Origin: Prauserella marina
GTDB lineage: Bacteria > Actinomycetota > Actinomycetes > Mycobacteriales > Pseudonocardiaceae
Direction of reading: 5' to 3'
Assembly (NCBI RefSeq): GCF_002240355.1
Contig: NZ_CP016353.1
Span: 6,053,001-6,117,000 of the forward strand
DNA: 64,000 nucleotides
The translations under genes were made by a program, and so were the position numbers. How positions within the stretch are numbered: position 1 is the stretch's first letter; each line of letters opens with the position of its first letter. Below the pieces are notes generated by a model. The model saw only the letters and a list, made by a program, of their open reading frames with translations. It made no database searches and was not told the DNA's origin. Of this stretch, positions 16,727-23,990 are shown in pieces.

Positions 16727-17326
16727 ATGACCAACTTCCTGGAGACCGGCCGGTTGATCCTGCGCGCGTTCACAGCGGCCGATGTCGACCATCTGCTCGC
16801 CCTGGACAACGACCCCGAGGTCACGCGCTTCATCAACGGTGGTCGTCCCACCAGCCGCGAGGCGATCGAGACGCGCACCCTGCCTCGGCTCCTTCACGAC
16901 TACCCGTGCTGGGGGACCCGTGGATACTGGGCCGCGCAGGAGAAGATCACCGGCACCTTCCTGGGGTGGTTCGAGTTCCGGCCGCTGGAGGAGCGCGACC
17001 CCGCCGTGGTCGAACTCGGCTATCGGCTGAACCAGGCGGCATGGGGACGTGGCTACGCCACCGAAGGCTCCCTGGCCCTGATCCACAAGGGGTTCACGGA
17101 TCTGGACGTCGAGCGAGTCACGGCGAACACCATGGCCGTCAACGCCCGGTCCCGTCGGGTCATGGAGAAGTCGGGCCTGTTTCTCGTCCGGAACTTCACG
17201 GGTGACTGGCCGGAGGCGATCGAGGGCTCCGAGCACGGTGAGGTCGAGTACCAACTCACCCGGGCCGAGTGGGAACGGTCTCGGTGTGACTGTGGTTGTG
17301 ATCACCGCCCCTTGACCTCCAGTTAG
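16727..17326 (+). CDS. GNAT N-acetyltransferase, RimJ/RimL type
   Basis: The 199-residue protein has the GNAT fold in the RimJ/RimL/SpeG-like arrangement: ETGRLILRAFTAADVDHLLAL at the start, VELGYRLNQAAWGRGYATEG carrying the acetyl-CoA-binding pattern RGYATEG, and the terminal VNARSRRVMEKSGL motif. Such enzymes acetylate protein N-termini or small amines; the substrate is unknown. It is 30 bases downstream of heme oxygenase on the same strand. The C-terminal RCDCGCDHRP tail is cysteine-rich and unusual for the family. It may be a short natural extension. Confidence 0.85.
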   Translation: MTNFLETGRLILRAFTAADVDHLLALDNDPEVTRFINGGRPTSREAIETRTLPRLLHDYPCWGTRGYWAAQEKITGTFLGWFEFRPLEERDPAVVELGYRLNQAAWGRGYATEGSLALIHKGFTDLDVERVTANTMAVNARSRRVMEKSGLFLVRNFTGDWPEAIEGSEHGEVEYQLTRAEWERSRCDCGCDHRPLTSS

Positions 17327-17384
17327 CTCGACGTTGGAAGGTCAACTCAGGGACGCCCCAGTTAGCCAGCCCTATCAGCAACTA

Positions 17385-17403
17385 CTAGGTTTGGCTACGT
17401 AAA
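17385..17403. promoter_or_regulatory. Weak iron-box-like sequence before sodA
   Basis: CTAGGTTTGGCTACGTAAA matches the DtxR/IdeR 19-mer at 13 positions, mainly in the left half and centre, with a poor right arm. It lies 36 bases upstream of the sodA start. It may simply be promoter sequence. Confidence 0.3.
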
Positions 17404-17438
17404 GGGACCTTGTGTCGAAACGATAAGAAGGAGGGCTA

Positions 17439-18062
17439 ATGCCCACGTACGAGCTTCCTGCTCTCGACTACGACTACGGTGCCCTCGAACCGTACATCTC
17501 GGGTGAGATCAACGAACTGCATCACTCGAAGCACCACCAGACGTACGTGAACGGCGCGAACCAGACGCTGGAGAAGCTCGCTGCCGCGCGTGACGCCAAC
17601 GACTTCGGTTCGATCGTCGGCCTTGAGACGACGCTCGCGTTCAACCTGGCCGGCCACGCCAACCACGTCGTGTGGTGGAAGATCCTCTCGCCGAGCGGTG
17701 GTGACAAGCCGACCGGTGAGCTGGCGGCAGCCATCGACGAGGCGTTCGGTTCCTTCGACAAGTTCAAGGCTCAGTTCACCGCGGTCTGCACCACGATTCA
17801 GGGCAACGGCTGGGGCGCGCTGTCCTGGGACCCGATCGGCAAGACGCTGATCACCCAGCAGCTTCGCGACCACCACAACAACCTGATCCTGCCGACGGTC
17901 CCGATCCTGCTCGTCGACGTCTGGGAGCACGCGTTCTACCTGCAGTACAAGAACGTGAAGCCGGACTACGTCAACGCGCTGTGGAACGTGTTCGACTGGG
18001 CGGAGATCGGCAAGCGGTTCGAGGACGCCAAGGCGGGCCGCAACGGTCTGCTGCTTCCCTGA
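17439..18062 (+). CDS. sodA: Superoxide dismutase [Mn/Fe]
   Basis: The 207-residue cytoplasmic or released enzyme dismutates superoxide. Metal ligands are all present: H28 ([15 protein letters not shown]), H76 ([10 protein letters not shown]), D160 and H164 ([19 protein letters not shown]). The sequence is close in type to mycobacterial SodA. Whether Mn or Fe is used cannot be decided safely by eye. ATG 17439 has an excellent AAGGAGGG site. The gene ends in a 38-base perfect palindrome. No signal peptide is present. Confidence 0.96.
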   Translation: MPTYELPALDYDYGALEPYISGEINELHHSKHHQTYVNGANQTLEKLAAARDANDFGSIVGLETTLAFNLAGHANHVVWWKILSPSGGDKPTGELAAAIDEAFGSFDKFKAQFTAVCTTIQGNGWGALSWDPIGKTLITQQLRDHHNNLILPTVPILLVDVWEHAFYLQYKNVKPDYVNALWNVFDWAEIGKRFEDAKAGRNGLLLP

Positions 18063-18081
18063 CCGATACACCGGCAACACA

Positions 18082-18119
18082 ACGAGGGCCCCGCACCGGA
18101 TCCGGTGCGGGGCCCTCGT
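18082..18119. terminator. Strong palindromic terminator after sodA
   Basis: ACGAGGGCCCCGCACCGGA and its exact complement form 19-bp arms with no unpaired loop in the linear sequence. It starts 19 bases after the sodA stop and lies between sodA and the convergent MFS gene, so it can serve both. Confidence 0.9.
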
Positions 18120-18164
18120 CTGTTCCCGAACTGACTGCCGCTCCCACCACGAAGCGGACATGTA

Positions 18165-18183
18165 TGAGGTTAGCCTAACCTCA
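18165..18183. promoter_or_regulatory. Perfect iron-box palindrome at the 3' end of the MFS gene
   Basis: TGAGGTTAGCCTAACCTCA is a perfect dyad and matches the DtxR/IdeR consensus at 16 of 19 positions, better than the heme oxygenase site. It covers the stop codon of the MFS gene on the minus strand, and no plus-strand gene begins after it. The match is clear; a function at this place is not. Confidence 0.6.
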
Positions 18184-19492
18184 GCGAATCGCGCAAGGGG
18201 GTTCGTCGCGCACGGTAGAGCACGAAGCCGCAGACCACCACGGCGAGCGCGGCGACCGCGCCGCCGATGTAGAACGGCGACCTCCCGCCGAACGTCTCGG
18301 CCATCCAGCCCGTCATCGGTCCGCCGATGGGATTTCCACCCATCAGCACCAGGACGTAGAGGCCCATGACCCTGCCTCGCATCTCCGGGCTCACTGACGT
18401 CTGCACCAGCGAGTTCGCGGTGTTGAGGAAGGTGATCGTCGCGATGCCGAGCGGCACGAGCGCGATACCGAAAGCCAGGTAGCTCGGCATGAACGCGGCG
18501 ACGACCTCGATGATCCCCAGCGCGAACGCGGACAGGAAGAGCAACCGCACCCTCGGGGCCTTGCGACTACCCCTCCGCGCCGAGGCGAGCGCACCGGTGA
18601 ACGTGCCGACCGCGAGCAGCGTCGACAGCATGCCGTAGCCGTCGGCCTCGGTGCCGAACACGTTGGCCGCGACGATGGCGAGCGAGACGAAGAAGGTGAT
18701 CCCGAAGGTGCTCACGAAGAACACCAGCACCATGACGGTCATCAGGTCGGAGCGGCCGCGCACGTACCGCAGCCCCTCCATGAGTTGCCCCTTCGCCCTC
18801 CTCACCGCAGGGCCCCTGAACAGCTTCGCCGAGTCCATCATGGCCAGCCCCGCGATCACGGCCAGCGTGCTCACCGCGTTGGCGAGGAACAGCCAGCCGG
18901 TCCCGATGGCGACGATGGCGAAGCCCGCGATGGCAGGGCCGACGATCCTCGCCATGTTGAAGACCGACGAGTTGAGCGCGACGGCGTTGGGCACGTGATC
19001 CTTGCCGACCATCTCGGCGACGAACGCCTGCCTCGTCGGTACCTCCAGCGCGGAAAGGCACCCGAACACGACGCACAGCACGTACACGTGCCACAGCTCG
19101 ACGACGCCAGCCACGTTGAGTACGCCGAGCACCACAGCCTGCGCGCACATACCCGACTGGATGGCGATGAGCAGCTTGCGCTTGTCGACCCTGTCGGCGA
19201 GCACGCCCGCCCACAACGACAGCAACAGGGTCGGCGCGAACTGGAGCGCGACGGCGATGCCGAGCGCGACCGCGTCGCGGCCGCTCAGCTCGAACACGAG
19301 CCAGTCCTGCGCGATGCGCTGTATCCAGGTGCCGATGTTCGAGATCACCTGGCCGGAGAAGAAAAGCCGGTAGTTACGCACGCGCAGCGACGCGAACATG
19401 CCGCTCTTGCGCTGCTTTCCCGGTGTCCCGGGTGGATCGTGGGTAGCGGTGTCCGTGGAGGGGATGGTCGCGTCGCTACCCGTGATACTCAC
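18170..19492 (-). CDS. MFS transporter, EntS/DHA3-like
   Basis: The 440-residue permease has a 30-residue hydrophilic N-terminus, then about twelve membrane helices from residue 44 (LFFSGQVISNIGTWIQRIAQDWLVFEL) to 430. The DHA3 (MFS_3) signature is clear: the opening NIGTWIQ, LADRVDKRKLL as motif A, and MARIVGPAIAGF. Relatives export siderophores (EntS), macrolides and other drugs. The marR gene 34 bases upstream points to drug- or stress-responsive control. Its stop codon lies inside a perfect iron-box dyad, which makes siderophore export worth considering but does not prove it. Confidence 0.88.
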   Translation of the reverse strand: MSITGSDATIPSTDTATHDPPGTPGKQRKSGMFASLRVRNYRLFFSGQVISNIGTWIQRIAQDWLVFELSGRDAVALGIAVALQFAPTLLLSLWAGVLADRVDKRKLLIAIQSGMCAQAVVLGVLNVAGVVELWHVYVLCVVFGCLSALEVPTRQAFVAEMVGKDHVPNAVALNSSVFNMARIVGPAIAGFAIVAIGTGWLFLANAVSTLAVIAGLAMMDSAKLFRGPAVRRAKGQLMEGLRYVRGRSDLMTVMVLVFFVSTFGITFFVSLAIVAANVFGTEADGYGMLSTLLAVGTFTGALASARRGSRKAPRVRLLFLSAFALGIIEVVAAFMPSYLAFGIALVPLGIATITFLNTANSLVQTSVSPEMRGRVMGLYVLVLMGGNPIGGPMTGWMAETFGGRSPFYIGGAVAALAVVVCGFVLYRARRTPLRDSLRLG

Positions 19493-19526
19493 GCCGAGTT
19501 GTCGCCTCCCGCGATCGAAAGGGGCG

Positions 19527-19961
19527 TCAGCCGTGGCCCGCCAGCCTGTCGATGATCTCGGCGGCTCTGGAGAGCACCTCGCGCTCCTCGCCGCTCAATT
19601 CAGCCAACCGTTCGTCCAGCCAGGCTTCCCTCGCGGAGATGGCGGCGTGCACGTAGGCGAGCCCTTCGCCGGTGACGGCGACGATGGCCTGCCTCCCGTC
19701 GGTGGGGTGCGGGCTGCGCTCGACGTAGCCGACCTCTTCGAGCGCGGCGATGACCCTCGTCATCGACGGCGGTTGCACGCCTTCCTTCGCCGCGAGCTGA
19801 CCTGGTGTCATCTGGCCGCATTTGTGCAGCGTCGACAGCGCCGAGATCTGGGTGAGCGAAAGGTCCTGGCTGGTCCGCTGTGCCCGTAGCTTGCGGTTCA
19901 GCCGCACGACCGACAGTCGCAGGCGACTCGCCAGCGAGCGGTTGTCCACAGGCTCAGACAC
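19527..19961 (-). CDS. MarR-family regulator
   Basis: The 144-residue winged-helix regulator has QISALSTLHKCGQMTPGQLAAKEGVQPPSMTRVIAAL as the HTH and ERSPHPTDGRQAIVAVT as the wing with the family D-R motif. It resembles mycobacterial Rv0880. It is the first gene of a pair with the MFS transporter, which it probably represses. The start is GTG 19961. TATGCT lies six bases upstream on that strand (19968-19973), so the message may be leaderless. Confidence 0.9.
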   Translation of the reverse strand: MSEPVDNRSLASRLRLSVVRLNRKLRAQRTSQDLSLTQISALSTLHKCGQMTPGQLAAKEGVQPPSMTRVIAALEEVGYVERSPHPTDGRQAIVAVTGEGLAYVHAAISAREAWLDERLAELSGEEREVLSRAAEIIDRLAGHG

Positions 19962-19983
19962 TTGCTTAGCATACCTTACGATT

Positions 19984-20784
19984 TCATCGTCCCTGGTCGA
20001 TGGTGAGCGAGGCTACCTCGGCATACCCTGGCACATCTCGTTCGAGTGCATCGCCTGACCTGAGCTTTCGCGCGGTGTCGACCACTGCGGCGAGCGAGGC
20101 GCGAAACAGCAGCGAACCCGTGCTCACCCTGCGGACCCCCAGCGCGCTGAGTTCGTCGAGACCAGGACCTTCCGGGCGGTAGAGGACGTTGAGCGGCAGC
20201 TCGATTCCCTCCGTGATCGCGGCGATTCCCGCCGCCGATATCGCACCGGGAACGAACACCCCGTCGGCTCCGGCGTCGGCGTACCGGCGCAGCCGCTCCA
20301 TGGTCGGCTCCGGTTCCGGTGTGATCCCCAGCCAGTAGGTGTCGGTTCTGGCATTCACGAACAACCCCGGAGCCACCTTCTTGATCGCCATGATCAGTTC
20401 GGCCTGCGCCGCGGCATCGGCAAGGCGGTTGCCCTGCCTTCCGTCCTCGATGTTGACACCGACGACGCCCTCGGCGGCCAGTTCAGCGGCCAGCCGCGCT
20501 ACCTCGTCGGGGCGCTCGCCGAACCCGCCCTCGATGTCGACGGTGAGCAGGAACGGCAACCGCGAGAGCAGGCGCGCCGTCTCGACGGTCTGCGTTCTCG
20601 CCACACCGGCACCGTCAGGAAGGCCACGAGCGACGGCGACGCCAAGGCTCGTCGTGCCCACGGCGGGAAACCCTGCCTCGGCGAGCATCGCGGCCGACGC
20701 GAAATCCCACGCGTTGGGCAGCAGCAAGGGGTCTCCGGTGTGGTGGAGCGCCCTGAACCGCTCGGTGTTCTGGGGGCTGTTCAT
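19984..20784 (-). CDS. Isocitrate lyase/PEP mutase superfamily enzyme
   Basis: The 266-residue TIM-barrel protein belongs to the PEP mutase/isocitrate lyase superfamily: LLPNAWDFASAAMLAEAGFPAVGTTS at the start, the metal-binding TVDIEGGFGERPDEV (D83, E85), and VVGVNIEDG (E113, D114). The lyase catalytic KKCGH loop of isocitrate lyase is not visible. The closest group is therefore the small lyase/hydrolase-like set (oxaloacetate acetylhydrolase, methylisocitrate lyase, phosphonate enzymes) of unassigned substrate. ATG 20784 has GGGAGG upstream. It overlaps the P450-like gene by ATGA and is its direct downstream partner. Confidence 0.87.
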   Translation of the reverse strand: MNSPQNTERFRALHHTGDPLLLPNAWDFASAAMLAEAGFPAVGTTSLGVAVARGLPDGAGVARTQTVETARLLSRLPFLLTVDIEGGFGERPDEVARLAAELAAEGVVGVNIEDGRQGNRLADAAAQAELIMAIKKVAPGLFVNARTDTYWLGITPEPEPTMERLRRYADAGADGVFVPGAISAAGIAAITEGIELPLNVLYRPEGPGLDELSALGVRRVSTGSLLFRASLAAVVDTARKLRSGDALERDVPGYAEVASLTIDQGR

Positions 20785-21440
20785 GGCCGACGTCCTCCCT
20801 CGATGGCGCCAGCCGCGATCGCGATGGCATGTCTTGCTCCTGGGCACTCGTGTTCACCCGCGCCGAAGGGCAACCCCGCCGAGGCGAGGTCCACGACACT
20901 GATCACACCGTCCGGACCCTGCCTGCGGGTTGTCCGCACCGGAGGCCGCCGCGCGAGCGTGTCAGCGACGAGCGCGTCGGCGGTTCCGGATCCGCTGTTC
21001 ATGGCGGCTTCGATCAATGTCGCGGTGGCGGCGTACGCCTGCACCAGCAAGCCGATCAGTGCAGCCGTCCGTTCGTCGGCGACCCCGCCCATCACCGCGA
21101 CGAGACGAGAAACGGCGGCATCAGCGTCGACGGTCTCCCCTGTGCCGGGCTGATAGTGCGCGGCGACCATCGCGACGTCGGCTGGGTCGACTCGGTGTCC
21201 GAGCGCGTCCGCGAGCAGTTCGACCGGCAGCGCGGGATCGGTCCGGTTTGCCTCACGGGCAGCTCGCCGCAACCACGCGGGATCGATTCCCGCCAGCGCC
21301 GAGATCACCAGCCCGCGCCGACGACGGTGGCGCTCGCCGGAGCTGAACCTCGCCACGTGCGCCCGCAACCACGCGATGCCCTCTCCCGTGCCATCGGGTA
21401 CCGGAGGAACGACGAACCCGGCATCGACAAGTCTGTTCAT
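20781..21440 (-). CDS. Half-length, degenerate cytochrome P450-like protein
   Basis: At 219 residues this is about half of a normal P450. It keeps a C-helix-like start (AHVARFSSGERHRRRRGLV, 27-45), an I-helix region (122-147) and the heme-loop motif PFGAGEHECPG with C199. The I helix lacks the usual acid-alcohol pair: QAYAATATL stands where AGxxTT is expected. The K-helix ExxR reads DTLA in VADTLARRPPVR. It therefore probably binds heme, if at all, without normal oxygen activation. The gene is complete, with ATG 21440 and no frameshift, and is translationally coupled to the PEP-mutase-like gene. A divergent ArsR gene faces it. The pairing suggests a dedicated but unknown function. Confidence 0.75.
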   Translation of the reverse strand: MNRLVDAGFVVPPVPDGTGEGIAWLRAHVARFSSGERHRRRRGLVISALAGIDPAWLRRAAREANRTDPALPVELLADALGHRVDPADVAMVAAHYQPGTGETVDADAAVSRLVAVMGGVADERTAALIGLLVQAYAATATLIEAAMNSGSGTADALVADTLARRPPVRTTRRQGPDGVISVVDLASAGLPFGAGEHECPGARHAIAIAAGAIEGGRRP

Positions 21441-21461
21441 GACCGCAACGGTAGGAGCCGG

Positions 21462-21485
21462 ACGCTTCGGTGCCCGCCGAAGTGT
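21462..21485. promoter_or_regulatory. Inverted repeat between the P450-like and ArsR genes
   Basis: CTTCGG (21465-21470) and CCGAAG (21477-21482) form a dyad with a six-base spacer, and further matches at the flanks extend it to 24 bases with one mismatch. It is the central feature of a 65-base divergent promoter region, where an ArsR-type repressor would be expected to bind. Confidence 0.5.
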
Positions 21486-21505
21486 TCGCGTGCGAGCCTT
21501 GGCAC

Positions 21506-22210
21506 ATGTCGCGTTCCACCGAACTGGCAGGGCTCGCCGCCTTGATCGCCGACCCGACGAGGGCTGCGTTCTGCCTCGCGCTGCTCGACGGTCGCGCGTG
21601 GACGGTGACCGAACTGGCACGGCAGGCCGACGTCGCGGCATCCACGGCGAGTGAACACCTCAGCAGGCTCGTCGACGGCGGATTGCTCGTAGAAAGGCGA
21701 CAGGGAAGGCACCGGTATCTGCAACTCGCGGGGCCACACGTCGCCGATCTGCTCGAAGGGCTCGCCGCGCACGTCGATCCCGTCTCCGAACCACGGCCGA
21801 CACTGCGCGGTTCGCGGGTTTCGGCCGCGCTCGCCCGTGGCCGCACCTGCTACGACCACCTCGCGGGCAGGCTCGGCGTCACGATCACCGACGCGATGGC
21901 CGACAAGGGGCTGCTCGACCTCGCGAACGGCTGCGCCTTGACTCCCGAGGGCTCGGCCTGGCTCGTCGACAGCCTCGGTGTGGCGCCGAGCCGGTTGCGC
22001 GACACGAGGAGACCACTGGGAAAAGCGTGTCTCGACTGGACGGAACGCCGCACCCACGTAGCCGGGCTGGCCGGTGCGCTGGTGTGCCGCACGTTCATCG
22101 GCAACGCCTGGCTCAAGCGCATCGGCAGCGGAAGGGCCGTCGCTCCGACCGATTCCGGAATCGAGGCGATCGGCGAGCTCCTTGGCATCGATCTCGCTGT
22201 TCAGCGCTGA
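21506..22210 (+). CDS. ArsR-family winged-helix regulator
   Basis: About 234 residues. The N-terminal 75 hold the ArsR winged helix (LAALIADPTRAAFCLALLDG, ELARQADVAASTASEHLSRLVDGGLL, RQGRHRYLQLAG). The long C-terminal part is found in actinobacterial members with extra sensor domains and contains GRTCYDHLAGRLG near 112-124 with one cysteine. No CxC metal site is obvious, so it probably senses something other than arsenic. ATG 21506 may be leaderless, and an upstream in-frame ATG at 21470 lies inside the inverted repeat. It is divergent from the P450-like gene and ends four bases from the convergent permease gene. Confidence 0.85.
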   Translation: MSRSTELAGLAALIADPTRAAFCLALLDGRAWTVTELARQADVAASTASEHLSRLVDGGLLVERRQGRHRYLQLAGPHVADLLEGLAAHVDPVSEPRPTLRGSRVSAALARGRTCYDHLAGRLGVTITDAMADKGLLDLANGCALTPEGSAWLVDSLGVAPSRLRDTRRPLGKACLDWTERRTHVAGLAGALVCRTFIGNAWLKRIGSGRAVAPTDSGIEAIGELLGIDLAVQR

Positions 22211-22214
22211 GCTT

Positions 22215-23669
22215 CTAAGCCAGGGCGGCTTGGATGGGGCCGATGGCGAAGTAGATGACGAAGAAGGCCGAGGTGACCCACATGAGCGGGTGTACCTCGC
22301 GGGCCTTGCCGGTCGCGGCCCGCAACACCACGTAGCTGACGAACCCGACGCCGATGCCGTTGGCGATGGAGTAAGTGAACGGCATGACCACGATGGTCAG
22401 GAACGCGGGAAGCGCGACCGCGAAGTCCCGGAAGTCGATGTCGGTGATCTGCCTGATCATCAGCGCACCCACCACGACGAGCGCCGGTGCGGCCGCCTCG
22501 ATGGGAACGACCTCGTACAGCGGCGTGAAGAACATCGCCGCGATGAACAGCAAACCGGTGACGACGTTGGCGAGCCCGGTGCGCGCGCCTTCGGCGATGC
22601 CTGCCGCCGATTCGACGAACACCGTGTTGGAACTAGACGAAGCGGCACCACCGGCGACGGCGCCGAGCGAGTCGATGAACAGTGTCTTGCCGACGTTGGG
22701 CAGGTTGCCCGCCTTGTCGGCGAGGTTGGCTTCCCTTCCGAGCCCCGTCATGGTGCCAATGGTGTCGAAGAAGTCCGTGAGCACGAGGCTGAATACGAGC
22801 AACGCCGCCGTGATGGCGGGAATCTGTGCCCACGCCCCGAAGTCCACCTGTCCGATGAGCGAGAGATCGGGGATACCGAACACGTTGTCGGGAAGCCCGG
22901 GATAGCCGAGGCTCCAGCCCTTCGGGTTCGTTCCCCCCGACGGCCCCGCGTCGACGATGGCCTCGACGACGATCGACAGCACGGTGCCGAAGAGCACGCC
23001 GAGCAGGATCGCGCCCCTGATGTTGCGGGCGACCAGTATCGCCATCACCAGCAGCGTCACCGCGAAGACACCGGTCGGCCACGAGGCGATCGAACCGTCG
23101 ATGCCGAGCTGCACGAGCGTGCCGGAGCCCGCCGTCACGAACCCCGCGTCGGCGAGCCCGATCAGGGCGATGAAGAGCCCGATACCGACGGCGATGCCGA
23201 CCTTGAGCGCGGCGGGTACCGCGCGGAACACCATGGAGCGAACTCCCGTGACGACCAGCACCATCACGACAAGCCCGTTGACCATCACGAGCCCCATCGC
23301 GGAAGCCCACGTCATCTGCGGCGCGATGGTCACCGCGACGAGCGCGTTGATGCCGAGCCCGGCCGCCATCGCGAACGGGTAGTTGGCGATGATCCCCATG
23401 AGGATCGTCATCACACCGGCCACGAGCGCGGTGACGGCCGCGACCTGGGGAACCGGCAGGATCGCGCCGGTCGAGTCGAGCTTCGCCCCTGGGTCGTCGG
23501 CGGAGAAGCTGCCGAGGATCAGCGGGTTGAGCACGACGATGTAGGCCATCGCCACGAACGTGACAAGGCCACCGCGCAGTTCCCTGCTCATGGTCGACCC
23601 GCGTTCGCTGATCTTGAAGTAGCTGTCGAGCCGTCCCCTGACGGACCGCTGCTCACTGGCCTGTGCCAT
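22215..23669 (-). CDS. NCS2-family purine permease (AzgA-like)
   Basis: The 484-residue permease has about 12-14 membrane segments and the AzgA/PbuG-type NCS2 signature: ELRGGLVTFVAMAYIVVLNPLIL at the start, ANYPFAMAAGLGINALVA, LVLTDFFDTIGTMTGLGREANL in the middle and SSSNTVFVESAAGIAEGARTGL after it. Members import hypoxanthine, guanine or adenine with protons. ATG 23669 is preceded by GAGGCAGG. It stands alone and is divergent from the DUF2530 gene with a 45-base spacer that contains no purine riboswitch. Confidence 0.92.
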   Translation of the reverse strand: MAQASEQRSVRGRLDSYFKISERGSTMSRELRGGLVTFVAMAYIVVLNPLILGSFSADDPGAKLDSTGAILPVPQVAAVTALVAGVMTILMGIIANYPFAMAAGLGINALVAVTIAPQMTWASAMGLVMVNGLVVMVLVVTGVRSMVFRAVPAALKVGIAVGIGLFIALIGLADAGFVTAGSGTLVQLGIDGSIASWPTGVFAVTLLVMAILVARNIRGAILLGVLFGTVLSIVVEAIVDAGPSGGTNPKGWSLGYPGLPDNVFGIPDLSLIGQVDFGAWAQIPAITAALLVFSLVLTDFFDTIGTMTGLGREANLADKAGNLPNVGKTLFIDSLGAVAGGAASSSSNTVFVESAAGIAEGARTGLANVVTGLLFIAAMFFTPLYEVVPIEAAAPALVVVGALMIRQITDIDFRDFAVALPAFLTIVVMPFTYSIANGIGVGFVSYVVLRAATGKAREVHPLMWVTSAFFVIYFAIGPIQAALA

Positions 23670-23714
23670 CGTCACCTGCCTCGTGTCGGATGATGCAGCG
23701 GTAGCCTGTCCTAC

Positions 23715-23987
23715 GTGGACGAACCGAGCAACTCCCCCGGCGAACAGGGACGGCTTCGTCCTCCGCCTGAGCTACCGAAGTCACTGACCGATCTGTGGAC
23801 CCCGGTGTTCGTCGGCACGGCGCTGTGGTTCGCGGGGTTTCTCGTGCTACTGGTCAGCGGCGTCGAGGGAACCTGGCTGTGGACGATGCTCGCCGGAGGC
23901 GGGCTGGGGCTCATCGGTATCCCGATCATGTTCTGGCAGCGCGCGGCGTCGCGGCGAGGCTCACGCGGCGCGCAGCACGGGCTCTGA
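23715..23987 (+). CDS. DUF2530 small membrane protein
   Basis: The 90-residue protein has a proline-rich cytoplasmic start (SPGEQGRLRPPPELPKS), two membrane helices (about 31-50 and 56-74) and a basic tail. This is the actinobacterial DUF2530 family of unknown function, with the typical LWTPVFVGTALWFAGF segment. The start is GTG 23715, close behind a weak ribosome site. It ends three bases from the convergent ATPase gene. In mycobacteria a similar two-helix protein lies next to the SpoU methyltransferase. Confidence 0.8.
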   Translation: MDEPSNSPGEQGRLRPPPELPKSLTDLWTPVFVGTALWFAGFLVLLVSGVEGTWLWTMLAGGGLGLIGIPIMFWQRAASRRGSRGAQHGL

Positions 23988-23990
23988 CCG

